This document shows, piece by piece, positions 9,587 through 17,867 of a stretch of 64,000 nt of DNA. The translations under genes were made by a program, and so were the position numbers. Below the pieces are notes generated by a model. It did no database searches and was not told where the DNA came from. It saw only the letters and a list, made by a program, of their open reading frames with translations. Every line of letters begins with the position of its first letter. The stretch's first letter is position 1. Source of the stretch: Bacilliculturomica massiliensis (GTDB lineage Bacteria; Bacillota; Clostridia; Peptostreptococcales; Anaerovoracaceae); assembly GCF_900605495.1 (NCBI RefSeq), contig NZ_LR027598.1:104432-168431 (forward strand), in the 5' to 3' direction.

Positions 9587-10685
9587 GAAGAGAAAACGCT
9601 TTTTGATCAACGCGGCGTACTGCGCGACAGTCGCCGCGATCGTGTATATTGTGTTTCGCTACGCCCTGTTCTGGCTCATGCCGTTTGTGGTGGGCTTCGG
9701 CGTGGCTTTCGTGCTGAAGCCGGTCATCAACGGGATAGCGGCCGCGACACACATTAAGAGAAAGCCGGTGGCGGCCGTCACCGTGCTTTTGTTTTACGCC
9801 ACCATCGGCGTGGGGATCGCCTACGCCGTTTTCATGCTGGCGGCGAATATTAAGGAGTGGATCCTCCAGCTGCCGGAGTTTTACGATCAGACGCTGGAGC
9901 CGGCGCTGCTGGCCCTGGTGGGAGAGGCGGAAAAGCAGCTCTCCCTGCTGGACCCGGTGTGGATCGATCAGCTCCAGAACCTGGCCGTCGACGCCATCGG
10001 GCAGATGGCGCAGCTTATAACGGGCTTTTCCAGGGGGACGGTGGGCGTCCTCTCGGGGGCCGCATCTTCAGTGCCGGTCTTTTTTGTGTCGGTGCTGTTT
10101 TCTATTATCTCGTCGTTTTTCTTTGCTATGGATTATTACCGCATCACCACATTTATCGTGGCGCAGTTCGACGAGAAAAAGCAGAGCATCATATTCGATA
10201 TTAAAGACTATGTGGTAGGCACAGTGTTCAAAATGATCTGTTCCTATGCCACGATCATGTTCATCACTTTTGTGGAGCTTTACATAGGATTCAGCATTTT
10301 GGGCGTTGACGGAGCGCTGAGCAAGGCGGCGGTCATCGCGCTGGTGGATATTCTGCCGGTGCTGGGCACAGGCGGCGTGGTCATACCATGGATCATCATC
10401 GAATTTATTACGGGAGATATGGGCATGGCGGCGGGGCTGGTCTGCGTCTATCTGTTCGTCACTGTCGTGCGCAACATCATCGAACCCAAGATCGTGGGAA
10501 ACCAGGTGGGTCTGCCGCCGCTGGTCATGCTGCTGTGCCTGTTCGTGGGCGTCAAGCTCTTTGGGGCGCTGGGGATCGTCATTATGCCGTTCATGGCGAT
10601 CGTGATCAAAAATTTGAACGACAGTGGAAAAATACACGTATTCAACAGTCCGCGGCAGCAGACGGGAGAAGGCGGGGCTGCGTGA
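9576..10685 (+). CDS. AI-2E family transporter / YtvI-like membrane permease
   Basis: Polytopic membrane protein of 369 residues from the PF01594 family, whose members include AI-2 exporter-type proteins and the Bacillus sporulation protein YtvI. About seven to eight hydrophobic segments are visible, with the conserved late block around DILPVLGTGGVVIPW. The chosen ATG 9576 overlaps the last 11 bases of prfB, so translation is probably coupled; the ribosome binding site is weak (gagaaag). The substrate cannot be told from sequence. A second, distinct member of this family lies at 36754-37971. Confidence 0.85.
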   Translation: MDIEKRKRFLINAAYCATVAAIVYIVFRYALFWLMPFVVGFGVAFVLKPVINGIAAATHIKRKPVAAVTVLLFYATIGVGIAYAVFMLAANIKEWILQLPEFYDQTLEPALLALVGEAEKQLSLLDPVWIDQLQNLAVDAIGQMAQLITGFSRGTVGVLSGAASSVPVFFVSVLFSIISSFFFAMDYYRITTFIVAQFDEKKQSIIFDIKDYVVGTVFKMICSYATIMFITFVELYIGFSILGVDGALSKAAVIALVDILPVLGTGGVVIPWIIIEFITGDMGMAAGLVCVYLFVTVVRNIIEPKIVGNQVGLPPLVMLLCLFVGVKLFGALGIVIMPFMAIVIKNLNDSGKIHVFNSPRQQTGEGGAA

Positions 10686-10825
10686 CGGCGCGGTCTGCAG
10701 AACTGAAAAGTGAGCCGCCGGTCCGCCGGACAAAGGGCGGCCGGGGCGTGGCGGCGCGGCCGCCGCGGCTGAAAGATACCGGGACGTAAACGCACGAAAG
10801 GTTTCAGGAAAAGGAGAACGTACGT

Positions 10826-13141
10826 ATGACAATGATCGCAGAAAAACTGGCGCAGGAATTTCATCTGAAGGTGTCCCAGGTGGAGGCAACCATCGCTTTG
10901 ATAGACGAGGGCAACACCATCCCTTTTATCGCCCGGTACAGAAAAGAAATGACCGGAGGTCTGACGGACGTGGTGCTCCGCGATCTGGACGAGAGGCTCA
11001 CGTACCTGCGCAATCTGGACGAGCGCAAAGAAGAGGTCATCCGTCTGATCGAGGAACAGGGGAAGATGACGGAGGAACTGGAGGCGGAGATCCGCAAGGC
11101 GGAGGTCCTGCAGAGAGTTGAGGATCTGTATAAGCCCTTCAAACAGAAGAAGTCTACGCGGGCGTCCAAGGCCAGGGAGAAGGGGCTGGCGCCGCTGGCG
11201 GACCTCATGCTGCGGCAGGAGCTGACGGCCGGAACAGCCGAGGAAGCGGCAGCGCCTTACATAGACGCGGAAAAAGGCGTGGCGGACGCCGGGGAGGCGC
11301 TGCAGGGCGCCATGGATATCGTGGCGGAGATCATTGCCGACGATCCCGATTATAACGGCTGGCTGCGGAACGCCACCTTTGAAAAGGGCATGATCGAAAC
11401 TGAGGCTGTGGACCCGCAGGAGAGCACGGTGTACGATATGTACTACGACCGCTCCGAGCCTCTGGCTTCCATTCCCAACCACAGAGTCCTGGCCATCAAC
11501 CGGGGCGAGAAAGAAAAGAAGCTGAAAGTCAAGGTCAAGACGCCGGTGGAGAGCATCCACGGCTGGCTGACGGAGCAGGTGGTCAAAAACGAGAAGAGCA
11601 TTTTCACCGAGCTTTTGCGGGAGACCGTCGAGGACGCGTACAAGAGGCTCATGGCCCCGTCCGTGGAGCGTGAGATGCGCAGTCAGCTCACAGAACGGGC
11701 GGAGACGGAAGCGGTGAAGGTATTTGCCAAGAATACGGAAAAGCTGCTCATGACGCCGCCGGTGAAGGGGGCCAGAGTGCTGTCCATCGACCCGGGTTTT
11801 CGGACAGGCTGCAAGGTGGCCATGCTGGATGATACGGGAAAACTGCTGGCTTACGGAACGATCTACCCCACAGAACCGAAAAAGGATATCGCGGGAGCGA
11901 AAAAAACGCTGACCGCCATGATCAGGAAGTTTAAGGCCAACGTCATCGTCATCGGAAACGGCACCGCTTCCAGAGAAACGGAGAGTTTCGTGGCGGAACT
12001 TATCCGGGAACTGGCGGAACAGGGCGTGACCGACGATCTGCACTATACCATCGTCAGCGAGGCAGGGGCCTCGGTGTATTCCGCCTCCAAGGTAGCTACG
12101 GAGGAATACCCTGATCTTGACGTGACCACCAGAGGCGCCATGTCCATCGGCAGGCGTCTTCAGGATCCGCTTGCTGAGTTTGTAAAGATCGAGCCCCGCC
12201 ACATCGGCGTGGGCCAATACCAGCACGATATCAATCAGGGGCTGCTCTCCGGAGCGCTGACCAACGTGGTGGAGGACTGTGTAAACCGCGTGGGAGTGGA
12301 TCTCAACACCGCCTCGCCGTCGCTGCTTTCCTACATCGCGGGGATCAACGCCGGCATCGCCAAAAACATCGTGGCATACCGGGAAGAGCACGGGCGTTTT
12401 ACCAACCGCAGAGAGCTGCTCAAGGTGGCCAAGCTGGGAGAAAAGACCTTCAACCAGTGCGCCGGATTTCTGCGGATATCCGACGGCACAAATCCTCTGG
12501 ACGCCACTTCCGTGCATCCTGAGTCCTACGCCGCCGCGGAGCAGATGCTGGAGAAGCTGGGCATCGACAAGGCGGAGATCACAGGCGGCGGAGCCAAGCA
12601 GATCGACGAGCGCATTCTGGAAAGATATCCGGCGCAGGAAAAGGGCGCGGGGGCGAAGAACGCGAAGAAACAGGATACTTCCAGAGGTCAGGGACTCACT
12701 GGTCTGGCGGCGCTGGCCGTGCTGAAGGAAAAGAAACCGGAGAAGAAGGACAGCCGTCAGCGGCTGAAAAAGAGCATTGAGCAGATGGCCGGAGATATCG
12801 GGATCGGCGTCCCCACCCTGTCCGACATCGTGCAGGAGATCAAGAAGCCGGCCAGAGACCCCCGTGAAGGCATGCCGCCGGTGGTATTCCGCAGCGACGT
12901 GCTTTCCATCGAGGACCTGAAAGAGGGCATGGAGATGACGGGGACCGTGCGCAATGTGGTGGACTTCGGAGCATTCGTGGACATCGGCGTCAAGAACGAC
13001 GGGCTGGTCCATATTTCTCAGATCAGCAATAAATACGTCAAGCATCCCATGGACGTGGTGGGAGTGGGCGACACGGTAAAGGTCAGGATCCTCAGCGTCG
13101 ACTACGAGAAGCAGAAGGTCTCGCTGACCATGAAGCTGTGA
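10826..13141 (+). CDS. tex: Tex-family RNA-binding transcription accessory protein
   Basis: Cytoplasmic nucleic-acid-binding protein of 771 residues, usual for Tex. Domain order is an N-terminal helical Tex region, a YqgF/RNase H-like fold (about 315-450, starting at VLSIDPGFRTGCK), helix-hairpin-helix motifs (about 495-570, around VDLNTASPSLL) and a C-terminal S1 domain (about 690-765, GTVRNVVDFGAFVDIG). An alkaline spacer rich in Lys (about 605-640) separates HhH and S1 regions. ATG 10826 is preceded by aaggag at 10811-10816. Tex influences transcription and RNA turnover in several bacteria; its precise biochemical role is not settled. Confidence 0.96.
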   Translation: MTMIAEKLAQEFHLKVSQVEATIALIDEGNTIPFIARYRKEMTGGLTDVVLRDLDERLTYLRNLDERKEEVIRLIEEQGKMTEELEAEIRKAEVLQRVEDLYKPFKQKKSTRASKAREKGLAPLADLMLRQELTAGTAEEAAAPYIDAEKGVADAGEALQGAMDIVAEIIADDPDYNGWLRNATFEKGMIETEAVDPQESTVYDMYYDRSEPLASIPNHRVLAINRGEKEKKLKVKVKTPVESIHGWLTEQVVKNEKSIFTELLRETVEDAYKRLMAPSVEREMRSQLTERAETEAVKVFAKNTEKLLMTPPVKGARVLSIDPGFRTGCKVAMLDDTGKLLAYGTIYPTEPKKDIAGAKKTLTAMIRKFKANVIVIGNGTASRETESFVAELIRELAEQGVTDDLHYTIVSEAGASVYSASKVATEEYPDLDVTTRGAMSIGRRLQDPLAEFVKIEPRHIGVGQYQHDINQGLLSGALTNVVEDCVNRVGVDLNTASPSLLSYIAGINAGIAKNIVAYREEHGRFTNRRELLKVAKLGEKTFNQCAGFLRISDGTNPLDATSVHPESYAAAEQMLEKLGIDKAEITGGGAKQIDERILERYPAQEKGAGAKNAKKQDTSRGQGLTGLAALAVLKEKKPEKKDSRQRLKKSIEQMAGDIGIGVPTLSDIVQEIKKPARDPREGMPPVVFRSDVLSIEDLKEGMEMTGTVRNVVDFGAFVDIGVKNDGLVHISQISNKYVKHPMDVVGVGDTVKVRILSVDYEKQKVSLTMKL

Positions 13142-13233
13142 CCGGTCTGCTCCGGCCCGGCGGGAGACCGTCGGAACGCCGGCGGTGGATCCGGGCGGAA
13201 CGGACAGAACAACTGGAACTTAAAGAGGTAAAG

Positions 13234-13899
13234 ATGAAGAACATAAAAGCAGTTTTATTTGACTACGATGGAACGCTGATGGATACCAACAATATCATCA
13301 TAGAATCCTGGCAGCACACCTTTCGGACAGTGAAGGGCGTTGAGAAGCCGGAGGCGGAGCTGTACTGCACTTTCGGGGAGATCCTGCACGACACTATGGA
13401 ACGCTTTTTTCCCGATGAGGATGTGGAAAAATGCGTGGACATTTACCGCAGCTATCAGGTGGACTGCTATGAAAAGCTGATCGAACTGTTTCCGGGGATG
13501 CAGGAGACCGTCCGCCAGCTGAAGAAACGCGGTGTAAAGACGGCTATCGTAACGTCGCGTCTGCTTCGCACCACCATGCAGGGAGTGGACAAATACGGAC
13601 TGGCAGACTGCTTTGATACCATCGTCACCTGCGACGACACGGAAAAGCACAAACCGGACCCGGATCCCGCGCTGTTAGCTATCCGCCGTCTGGGGATCCA
13701 GCCGGAAGAAGCGCTGATGGTGGGGGACACGGTGTACGATATCGTCTGCGGCAACCGCGCGGGCGCGAAGACGGCGCTGGTGAGCTGGAGCGCTGCCTGC
13801 GGAGAAGCCAGGGCGCTGTGCGGGGAGGAAAAGCCTGATTTTATCATAGATCGGGCGGAGGAACTGCTGGAGCTGGCGGGGGATAACTGTTGTGAATGA
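13234..13899 (+). CDS. HAD-superfamily hydrolase, PpaX/phosphoglycolate-phosphatase-like
   Basis: Cytoplasmic phosphatase-type HAD protein of 221 residues. Motif I is FDYDGTLMDT (nucleophile Asp and the +2 Asp), motif II is the TSR segment, motif III the lysine in KHKPDPDP, and motif IV GDTVYDIVCG. A C1 helical cap between motifs I and II fits the PpaX/Gph branch, which acts on pyrophosphate or phosphoglycolate; the substrate cannot be decided here. ATG 13234 follows aaagaggtaaag. A longer frame opens upstream at 13138 but adds unlikely residues. Two hairpins with T-tails follow. Confidence 0.88.
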   Translation: MKNIKAVLFDYDGTLMDTNNIIIESWQHTFRTVKGVEKPEAELYCTFGEILHDTMERFFPDEDVEKCVDIYRSYQVDCYEKLIELFPGMQETVRQLKKRGVKTAIVTSRLLRTTMQGVDKYGLADCFDTIVTCDDTEKHKPDPDPALLAIRRLGIQPEEALMVGDTVYDIVCGNRAGAKTALVSWSAACGEARALCGEEKPDFIIDRAEELLELAGDNCCE

Positions 13900-13908
13900 T
13901 CGTCGGTG

Positions 13909-13941
13909 AAGCCGGCGGACGAATGGTAGTTCCGGCTTTTT
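13909..13941 (+). terminator. Terminator after the HAD gene
   Basis: aagccgg (13909-13915) pairs with ccggctt (13932-13938) and is followed by T residues. It lies ten bases after the HAD stop codon. Confidence 0.6.
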
Positions 13942-13954
13942 AAAGAGAGACGAA

Positions 13955-14006
13955 GAGGGCGGCCCGGAAGTCGTGAAATGACTTCCAGGCCGCCCTCCTT
14001 TTTTTA
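13955..14006 (+). terminator. Strong terminator between convergent genes
   Basis: gagggcggcc (13955-13964) pairs perfectly with 13988-13997, with further pairing inside, and is followed by ccttttttt. It sits between the HAD gene and the convergent MATE gene. Confidence 0.8.
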
Positions 14007-14030
14007 AGATTACTCTGATGCGGCGGCTGA

Positions 14031-14112
14031 TATTTCCCCATGTTTCAAAAAAGTTTACCTTGTGAAAGTAAGCCCGCAGGGCGAATTATGTTTCCAAAGG
14101 AAACTTTTTTAC
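14031..14112. repeat. Dispersed multi-hairpin repeat, copy 1
   Basis: This stretch matches 38036-38118 almost base for base. It contains three small stems: ttac-ctt-gtga (with a G-T wobble where the other copy has G-C), gccc-gca-gggc, and gtttcc-aaa-ggaaac followed by tttttt. A half-site of the outer stem (tatttcc) precedes them. It forms the 3' end of the MATE gene on the minus strand, supplying the last codons and the stop. Confidence 0.75.
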
Positions 14113-15474
14113 TATATCCCCGCTGTTGGCGCTGCAGGCCGGTTCGCCGTCCTCGGGCAGTATGCCGCTCTTATATCTCAGATAGAAGAAGACGGCGAAG
14201 AACAGGGTCAGAAATTCAGCCACGGGAATCGCCAGCCAGGTGCCGGGCTCGCCGATGGCCATGGGCAGAAGCAGCATGGCAGCGGCAGAGAAGACGAGAC
14301 ACCGCAGCGTGGAAATGATGGCCGCGATCGTGCCGTTTCCCACTGCCGTGAACAGGGCCGCCATAAACACGTTGACTCCCGCGAACAGGTAGCACAGTGA
14401 GAACAGCCGGTTTCCGGCCTCCGCGATCTGAATGACCGTGGCGTCTGTGGAGAAAATGCGGATCAGCAGCGGGCCGGCGGCGAAGGAGACCGCGAAGATC
14501 AGCAGCGACATCCACAGAAGGCTGATGTAGGAATGGCGCAGTACCAGACGGCTCCTCCAGGTATTCTTCGCGCCGTAGCTGTAGCTGATGATCGGGGCCG
14601 CTCCCGCGGAAAGCCCCATGTATACGGCGATAAAGAAGTAGTAGAGGAACATGATGATGGACACGGCCGCCACGCCCAGCTCTCCTTCGTATTTCAGGAT
14701 CATGATATTGAACAGAAACGTGACCACGCCGGTGGACAGCTCCGTCAGCAGCTGGGAACTCCCGTTGATGCAGGACTTGCCCAGGTATACGAAATCCGCC
14801 TTCGGTTTTGTAAATCTCAGCACCGAACGCCGGGACATGAAATACCAAAGCCCCATGGCGCCGGAGATGGCGATGGACGCAAAGGTCCCCAGGGCAGCTC
14901 CCAGAATTCCCATCTTCATCGGAACGATGAACAGGAAGTCCAGAACGATATTCAGGATCAGTCCGGCTGTGGACATGACAAAGGCCAGATTAGGATTGCC
15001 GTCCACGCGGGCAAAATATTCGAAAAACAGTTTCAGCATCATGGGCAGCGTCATCAGGACCGTCACAAATCCGTAGGGTATGGTATAGGGCATGAGCACG
15101 TCTGTGGAGCCCAGCATACGCAGAATGGGCTGCAGGAAGACGAGACTGATCACGGTCAGGATCAGAGCGATCACCGTGAGCGCCGCCACTGTAAAGGTGA
15201 ACAGGCTGTCTGCTTCCTCTTTTTTTCTCTCGCCCATCTTCATGGACACATAAGCCCCTGCGCCCGAGGACAGCATGAGGGCGATACCGTACACCACGCA
15301 GGTGAAGGGCACGATGATATTGATGGAAGCCAGCGCCTCCGGCCCAACAAAACGGGATACGAAAAATCCGTCGATGGTGGTGTAGAACGAGATGGCGATC
15401 ATACTCATGATCGACGGGAAGATAAACCGCAGAAATTGCGGATAGGTTTGTCGTTGTGTAAATACAGTTTCCAT
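14086..15474 (-). CDS. MATE family multidrug efflux transporter
   Basis: Inner-membrane Na+- or H+-coupled exporter of 462 residues with about twelve membrane segments in two related halves. The N-terminal half shows the family pattern of two bundles (TIDGFFVSRFVGPEALASINI and the VYGIALMLSSGAGAYVS region). Start ATG 15474 has an ideal aggaggta site. A MerR-type 19-bp-spacer promoter lies upstream (15578-15608), and a merR gene lies just beyond it, so expression is probably induced by bound drug-like ligands. The final residues (VKKFPLET) and stop codon are encoded by the dispersed repeat at 14031-14112, suggesting the original C-terminus was replaced when the repeat inserted. Confidence 0.94.
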   Translation of the reverse strand: METVFTQRQTYPQFLRFIFPSIMSMIAISFYTTIDGFFVSRFVGPEALASINIIVPFTCVVYGIALMLSSGAGAYVSMKMGERKKEEADSLFTFTVAALTVIALILTVISLVFLQPILRMLGSTDVLMPYTIPYGFVTVLMTLPMMLKLFFEYFARVDGNPNLAFVMSTAGLILNIVLDFLFIVPMKMGILGAALGTFASIAISGAMGLWYFMSRRSVLRFTKPKADFVYLGKSCINGSSQLLTELSTGVVTFLFNIMILKYEGELGVAAVSIIMFLYYFFIAVYMGLSAGAAPIISYSYGAKNTWRSRLVLRHSYISLLWMSLLIFAVSFAAGPLLIRIFSTDATVIQIAEAGNRLFSLCYLFAGVNVFMAALFTAVGNGTIAAIISTLRCLVFSAAAMLLLPMAIGEPGTWLAIPVAEFLTLFFAVFFYLRYKSGILPEDGEPACSANSGDIVKKFPLET

Positions 15475-15577
15475 AATAAAATACCTCCTGTGCTTTGGAC
15501 ATATGCCTCTATCAGGATCATATGTGAAAGAAACGGGTGAGGCGCATCCGGATGCTCCCTTAAGTTTCTACTCCTTT

Positions 15578-15608
15578 AGCATAAACCCTATAGTAACTAT
15601 AAGGTCAA
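15578..15608 (-). promoter_or_regulatory. MerR-type promoter/operator for the MATE gene
   Basis: Read on the minus strand: TTGACC (15608-15603), a 19-base spacer and TATGCT (15583-15578). The overlong spacer holds the dyad ccttatag-tta-ctataggg. A 19-bp spacer with a central dyad is the signature of promoters untwisted by MerR-family activators such as BmrR and Mta. It lies between merR and the MATE gene. Confidence 0.8.
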
Positions 15609-15643
15609 GAGGTTTTTCAAATATTTGTGAAATAGTTGAGAAA

Positions 15644-16444
15644 TTATTCTTCTGCGGACAGCAGGGCGTAGATCCGGTAATATTCCTGAGCCGGCTCGGC
15701 CCCGTAGTAGACGATGCTCTGGCGGCCGTAGATCTGTCCGGTCAGAGGCAGGCGCTGTTCCCGGGCGTATTCCAGCAGAGGGGTCAGCATCTGACGGGCG
15801 TCATGCTTGTAGCGGACGACGGTGAACAGACAGCGGGGCGCGGATTCCTCCACCAGACCGGTGCTGACAAATTCAAAGGGCAGATTCTTGGCCACGCTTT
15901 TATCCAGAGAGATGTAGCGGTGGAGCTCAGGGTCTTCTCCCTCGGAAAAATCACAGAAGAAAGAAAAGGTCAGAAAGAACGCCAGATCCTGCTCTGTCCG
16001 GGCGTCTCTGCGGAAGGTGGCGAGCATCTTCGCATAGTCGTCATAGGAGGTCTTGCGCCGCAGCGCCACAGGCATGGGGCGAATGTCGAAGCGGCCCAGA
16101 TACTCGATAGACTCCCGATGCATCTGCTCCCAGTTTTCCAGTTTGGTCAGAGAGTCGGTGAGACGTTCGATCTTGGCGTGGATCTCCTGCTTTTTTTCGC
16201 TGATCAGGTCAGACACTTCGTCTACTTCCATACCGCCGAAGATGGACTGAATGTCTTTGATGGGGATACCGATGTCGCGGTAAAACAGAAGATCGGTGAG
16301 AAGAAACAGATCTTCGAAATCGTATTCGCGGTAGCCGTTTTCTCTGTTTTTTTTCGGGGAGAGAAAGCCCGCCTGTTCATAATACCGCAGAGTTTCCGTC
16401 GAGATGCCGAAGAGCTTTGCGACTTTGCCTATGCTGAGAGTCAT
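15644..16444 (-). CDS. MerR family transcriptional activator with effector-binding domain
   Basis: Protein of 266 residues. The N-terminus is a MerR winged helix (IGKVAKLFGISTETLRYYEQAGFL, residues 5-28), then a dimerisation helix rich in Lys/Glu (about 75-110), then a C-terminal region (about 120-266) of GyrI-like/BmrR-like ligand-binding type. No metal-binding cysteine cluster is seen, so a drug or small-molecule sensor is more likely than a metal sensor. It lies between an rrf2-type gene and the MATE exporter, all on the minus strand; the MATE promoter has the matching 19-bp-spacer operator. Start ATG 16444 follows aggaaggg. Confidence 0.9.
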   Translation of the reverse strand: MTLSIGKVAKLFGISTETLRYYEQAGFLSPKKNRENGYREYDFEDLFLLTDLLFYRDIGIPIKDIQSIFGGMEVDEVSDLISEKKQEIHAKIERLTDSLTKLENWEQMHRESIEYLGRFDIRPMPVALRRKTSYDDYAKMLATFRRDARTEQDLAFFLTFSFFCDFSEGEDPELHRYISLDKSVAKNLPFEFVSTGLVEESAPRCLFTVVRYKHDARQMLTPLLEYAREQRLPLTGQIYGRQSIVYYGAEPAQEYYRIYALLSAEE

Positions 16445-16461
16445 GGCGTATCCCTTCCTAT

Positions 16462-16926
16462 TTATATAAAGAACATGTAACCGCTCTCCGCCTGTTCCTG
16501 TTCCGCCTGTCTGACCAGATCTGCAAGAGAGACGGAGGAGAGAGCGCCGCGTACCGCATCGTCCAGCGGGGTGAACACCGCTTTTTTCATGGCCCGGTCC
16601 AGATCCGGAGAAGAGGCTTGTACCGTATGTTCCGTTTCCTCAAAGAGAGAGCGGTCGATGGCGGAGAGGATATCCATAGCCGACATCTTTTCGGGCTGAC
16701 GGGCGAGATAATAACCGCCCTGGGAGCCTTTGACGGATGTGACCAGACCGGCTCTCCGGAGCAGGGAAAAGGTTTGTTCGAGATAGATCTTCGAGATGCC
16801 CAGCCGCTCTGAGATGCGGACCAGGGTCACGGCCTCGCAGCCGGGGGCGTCGGGGCCCTTTGGCTGCAGCCGGGCCATATAGGCGAGAGCCGCCAGCGCG
16901 TAGCGGGCCTTTGCGGATAATTTCAT
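16462..16926 (-). CDS. Rrf2 family transcriptional regulator
   Basis: Small DNA-binding protein of 154 residues with the Rrf2 winged helix: MKLSAKARYALAALAYMA at the N-terminus, recognition region ISERLGISKIYLEQTFSLLRRAGLV, and the wing with KGSQGGYYLAR. The three cysteines that bind Fe-S in IscR/NsrR-type members are absent; the one cysteine near residue 29 is in a loop. It therefore probably does not carry a cluster, resembling CymR-like members. ATG 16926 follows gaagga. A consensus promoter overlapped by an ACTATT/AATAGT dyad lies upstream and suggests autoregulation. merR follows after 17 bases. Confidence 0.92.
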   Translation of the reverse strand: MKLSAKARYALAALAYMARLQPKGPDAPGCEAVTLVRISERLGISKIYLEQTFSLLRRAGLVTSVKGSQGGYYLARQPEKMSAMDILSAIDRSLFEETEHTVQASSPDLDRAMKKAVFTPLDDAVRGALSSVSLADLVRQAEQEQAESGYMFFI

Positions 16927-17037
16927 AATGCTGTCCTTCTTTTTCGCTTAGTGTGCCCGGTCTGGCCGAAATAACGGCGCAGAATACATGCCGGAAGCAG
17001 GGCGGACCGCCGCTTTCGGCATGTGTTCAGGACAGTT

Positions 17038-17069
17038 ACTATTGTAATGGAGGGAACTCAAATAGTCAA
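17038..17069 (-). promoter_or_regulatory. Promoter of rrf2-merR with candidate Rrf2 operator
   Basis: On the minus strand: TTGACT (17069-17064), a 17-base spacer and TACAAT (17046-17041). The -35 lies at the thiD stop codon. An inverted repeat AATAGT/ACTATT (17061-17066 and 17038-17043) spans exactly the promoter core, the usual place for a repressor site. Confidence 0.65.
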
Positions 17070-17864
17070 ACGGGAAAGAAAGGGCTGCAGAGCGTACATG
17101 TGATTCAGCGGTCCGGCGCCTTTTCCCAGGTCCAGTCCGTCGGCGATAGCGCCGGACAGATAGGATTTCGCACGCTTTACGCTCTCCTCCCTGCCCAGTC
17201 CGGCCGCCAGGCCGCAGGCGATGGCGGAGGAAAGCGTGCAGCCGGTACCGTGCGTGTTGGGATTGGCGATGCGGGCTGAGCGATACCAGGTGATGCGGCC
17301 CCGGTCCATGAGCAGATCTGCCGCGTCGCCGCTCAGATGGCCGCCTTTGACCAGCACGGCGCAGCCAAAACGTTTGCACAGGCAGGCCGCAGCCGCGGCC
17401 ATATCGTCTTCTCCGGAGATGGGAAAGCCGCAGAGGGATTCCGTCTCCGGTATGTTGGGCGTGAGGAGATCCGCCAGGTGAAACAGCCGGGAGACCGCTT
17501 CAGAGAGGGCCTCGTCGGAGAGAAGACGGTTTCCGCTGGTGGAGATCATCACCGGATCGATGACGATATTGACGGGCCGGTACTGTTCCAGCTTTTCCGC
17601 AGTGACAGACACGGCTGCGGCAGAGCCCAGCATGCCGATCTTCACGGCGTCGGGGAAAATATCCGCAAATACGCTGTCCAGCTGTGCGGCCAGGAAATCC
17701 GCCGGCGTCTCACATATGCCTGACACGCCGGCGGTGTTCTGAGCGGTGAGCGCGGTCACCGCGCTCATGGCGTACATGCCGTGCACGGTGATGGTCTTGA
17801 TATCTGCCTGGATGCCGGCCCCTCCGCTGGGGTCGGAACCGGCGATGGTAAGAACTGTTTTCAT
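17058..17864 (-). CDS. thiD: Hydroxymethylpyrimidine/phosphomethylpyrimidine kinase
   Basis: Phosphorylates HMP and HMP-P to HMP-PP, the pyrimidine half of thiamine. It has 268 residues and a ribokinase-like fold. Visible are the N-terminal TIAGSDPSGGAGIQADIKT, the substrate region KIGMLGS, DPVMISTSG (residues about 103-111) and the anion-hole signature GTGCTLSSAIA near the C-terminus. Start ATG 17864 follows gggaggctg. It is the last gene of thiC-thiM-thiE-thiD, three bases after thiE, so controlled by the upstream TPP riboswitch. Confidence 0.97.
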   Translation of the reverse strand: MKTVLTIAGSDPSGGAGIQADIKTITVHGMYAMSAVTALTAQNTAGVSGICETPADFLAAQLDSVFADIFPDAVKIGMLGSAAAVSVTAEKLEQYRPVNIVIDPVMISTSGNRLLSDEALSEAVSRLFHLADLLTPNIPETESLCGFPISGEDDMAAAAACLCKRFGCAVLVKGGHLSGDAADLLMDRGRITWYRSARIANPNTHGTGCTLSSAIACGLAAGLGREESVKRAKSYLSGAIADGLDLGKGAGPLNHMYALQPFLSRLTI

Positions 17865-17867
17865 TTT

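Noticed and set aside
10448-13045. Long minus-strand open frame opposite tex
   Set aside because: His/Arg-rich shadow of tex; no recognisable domain.
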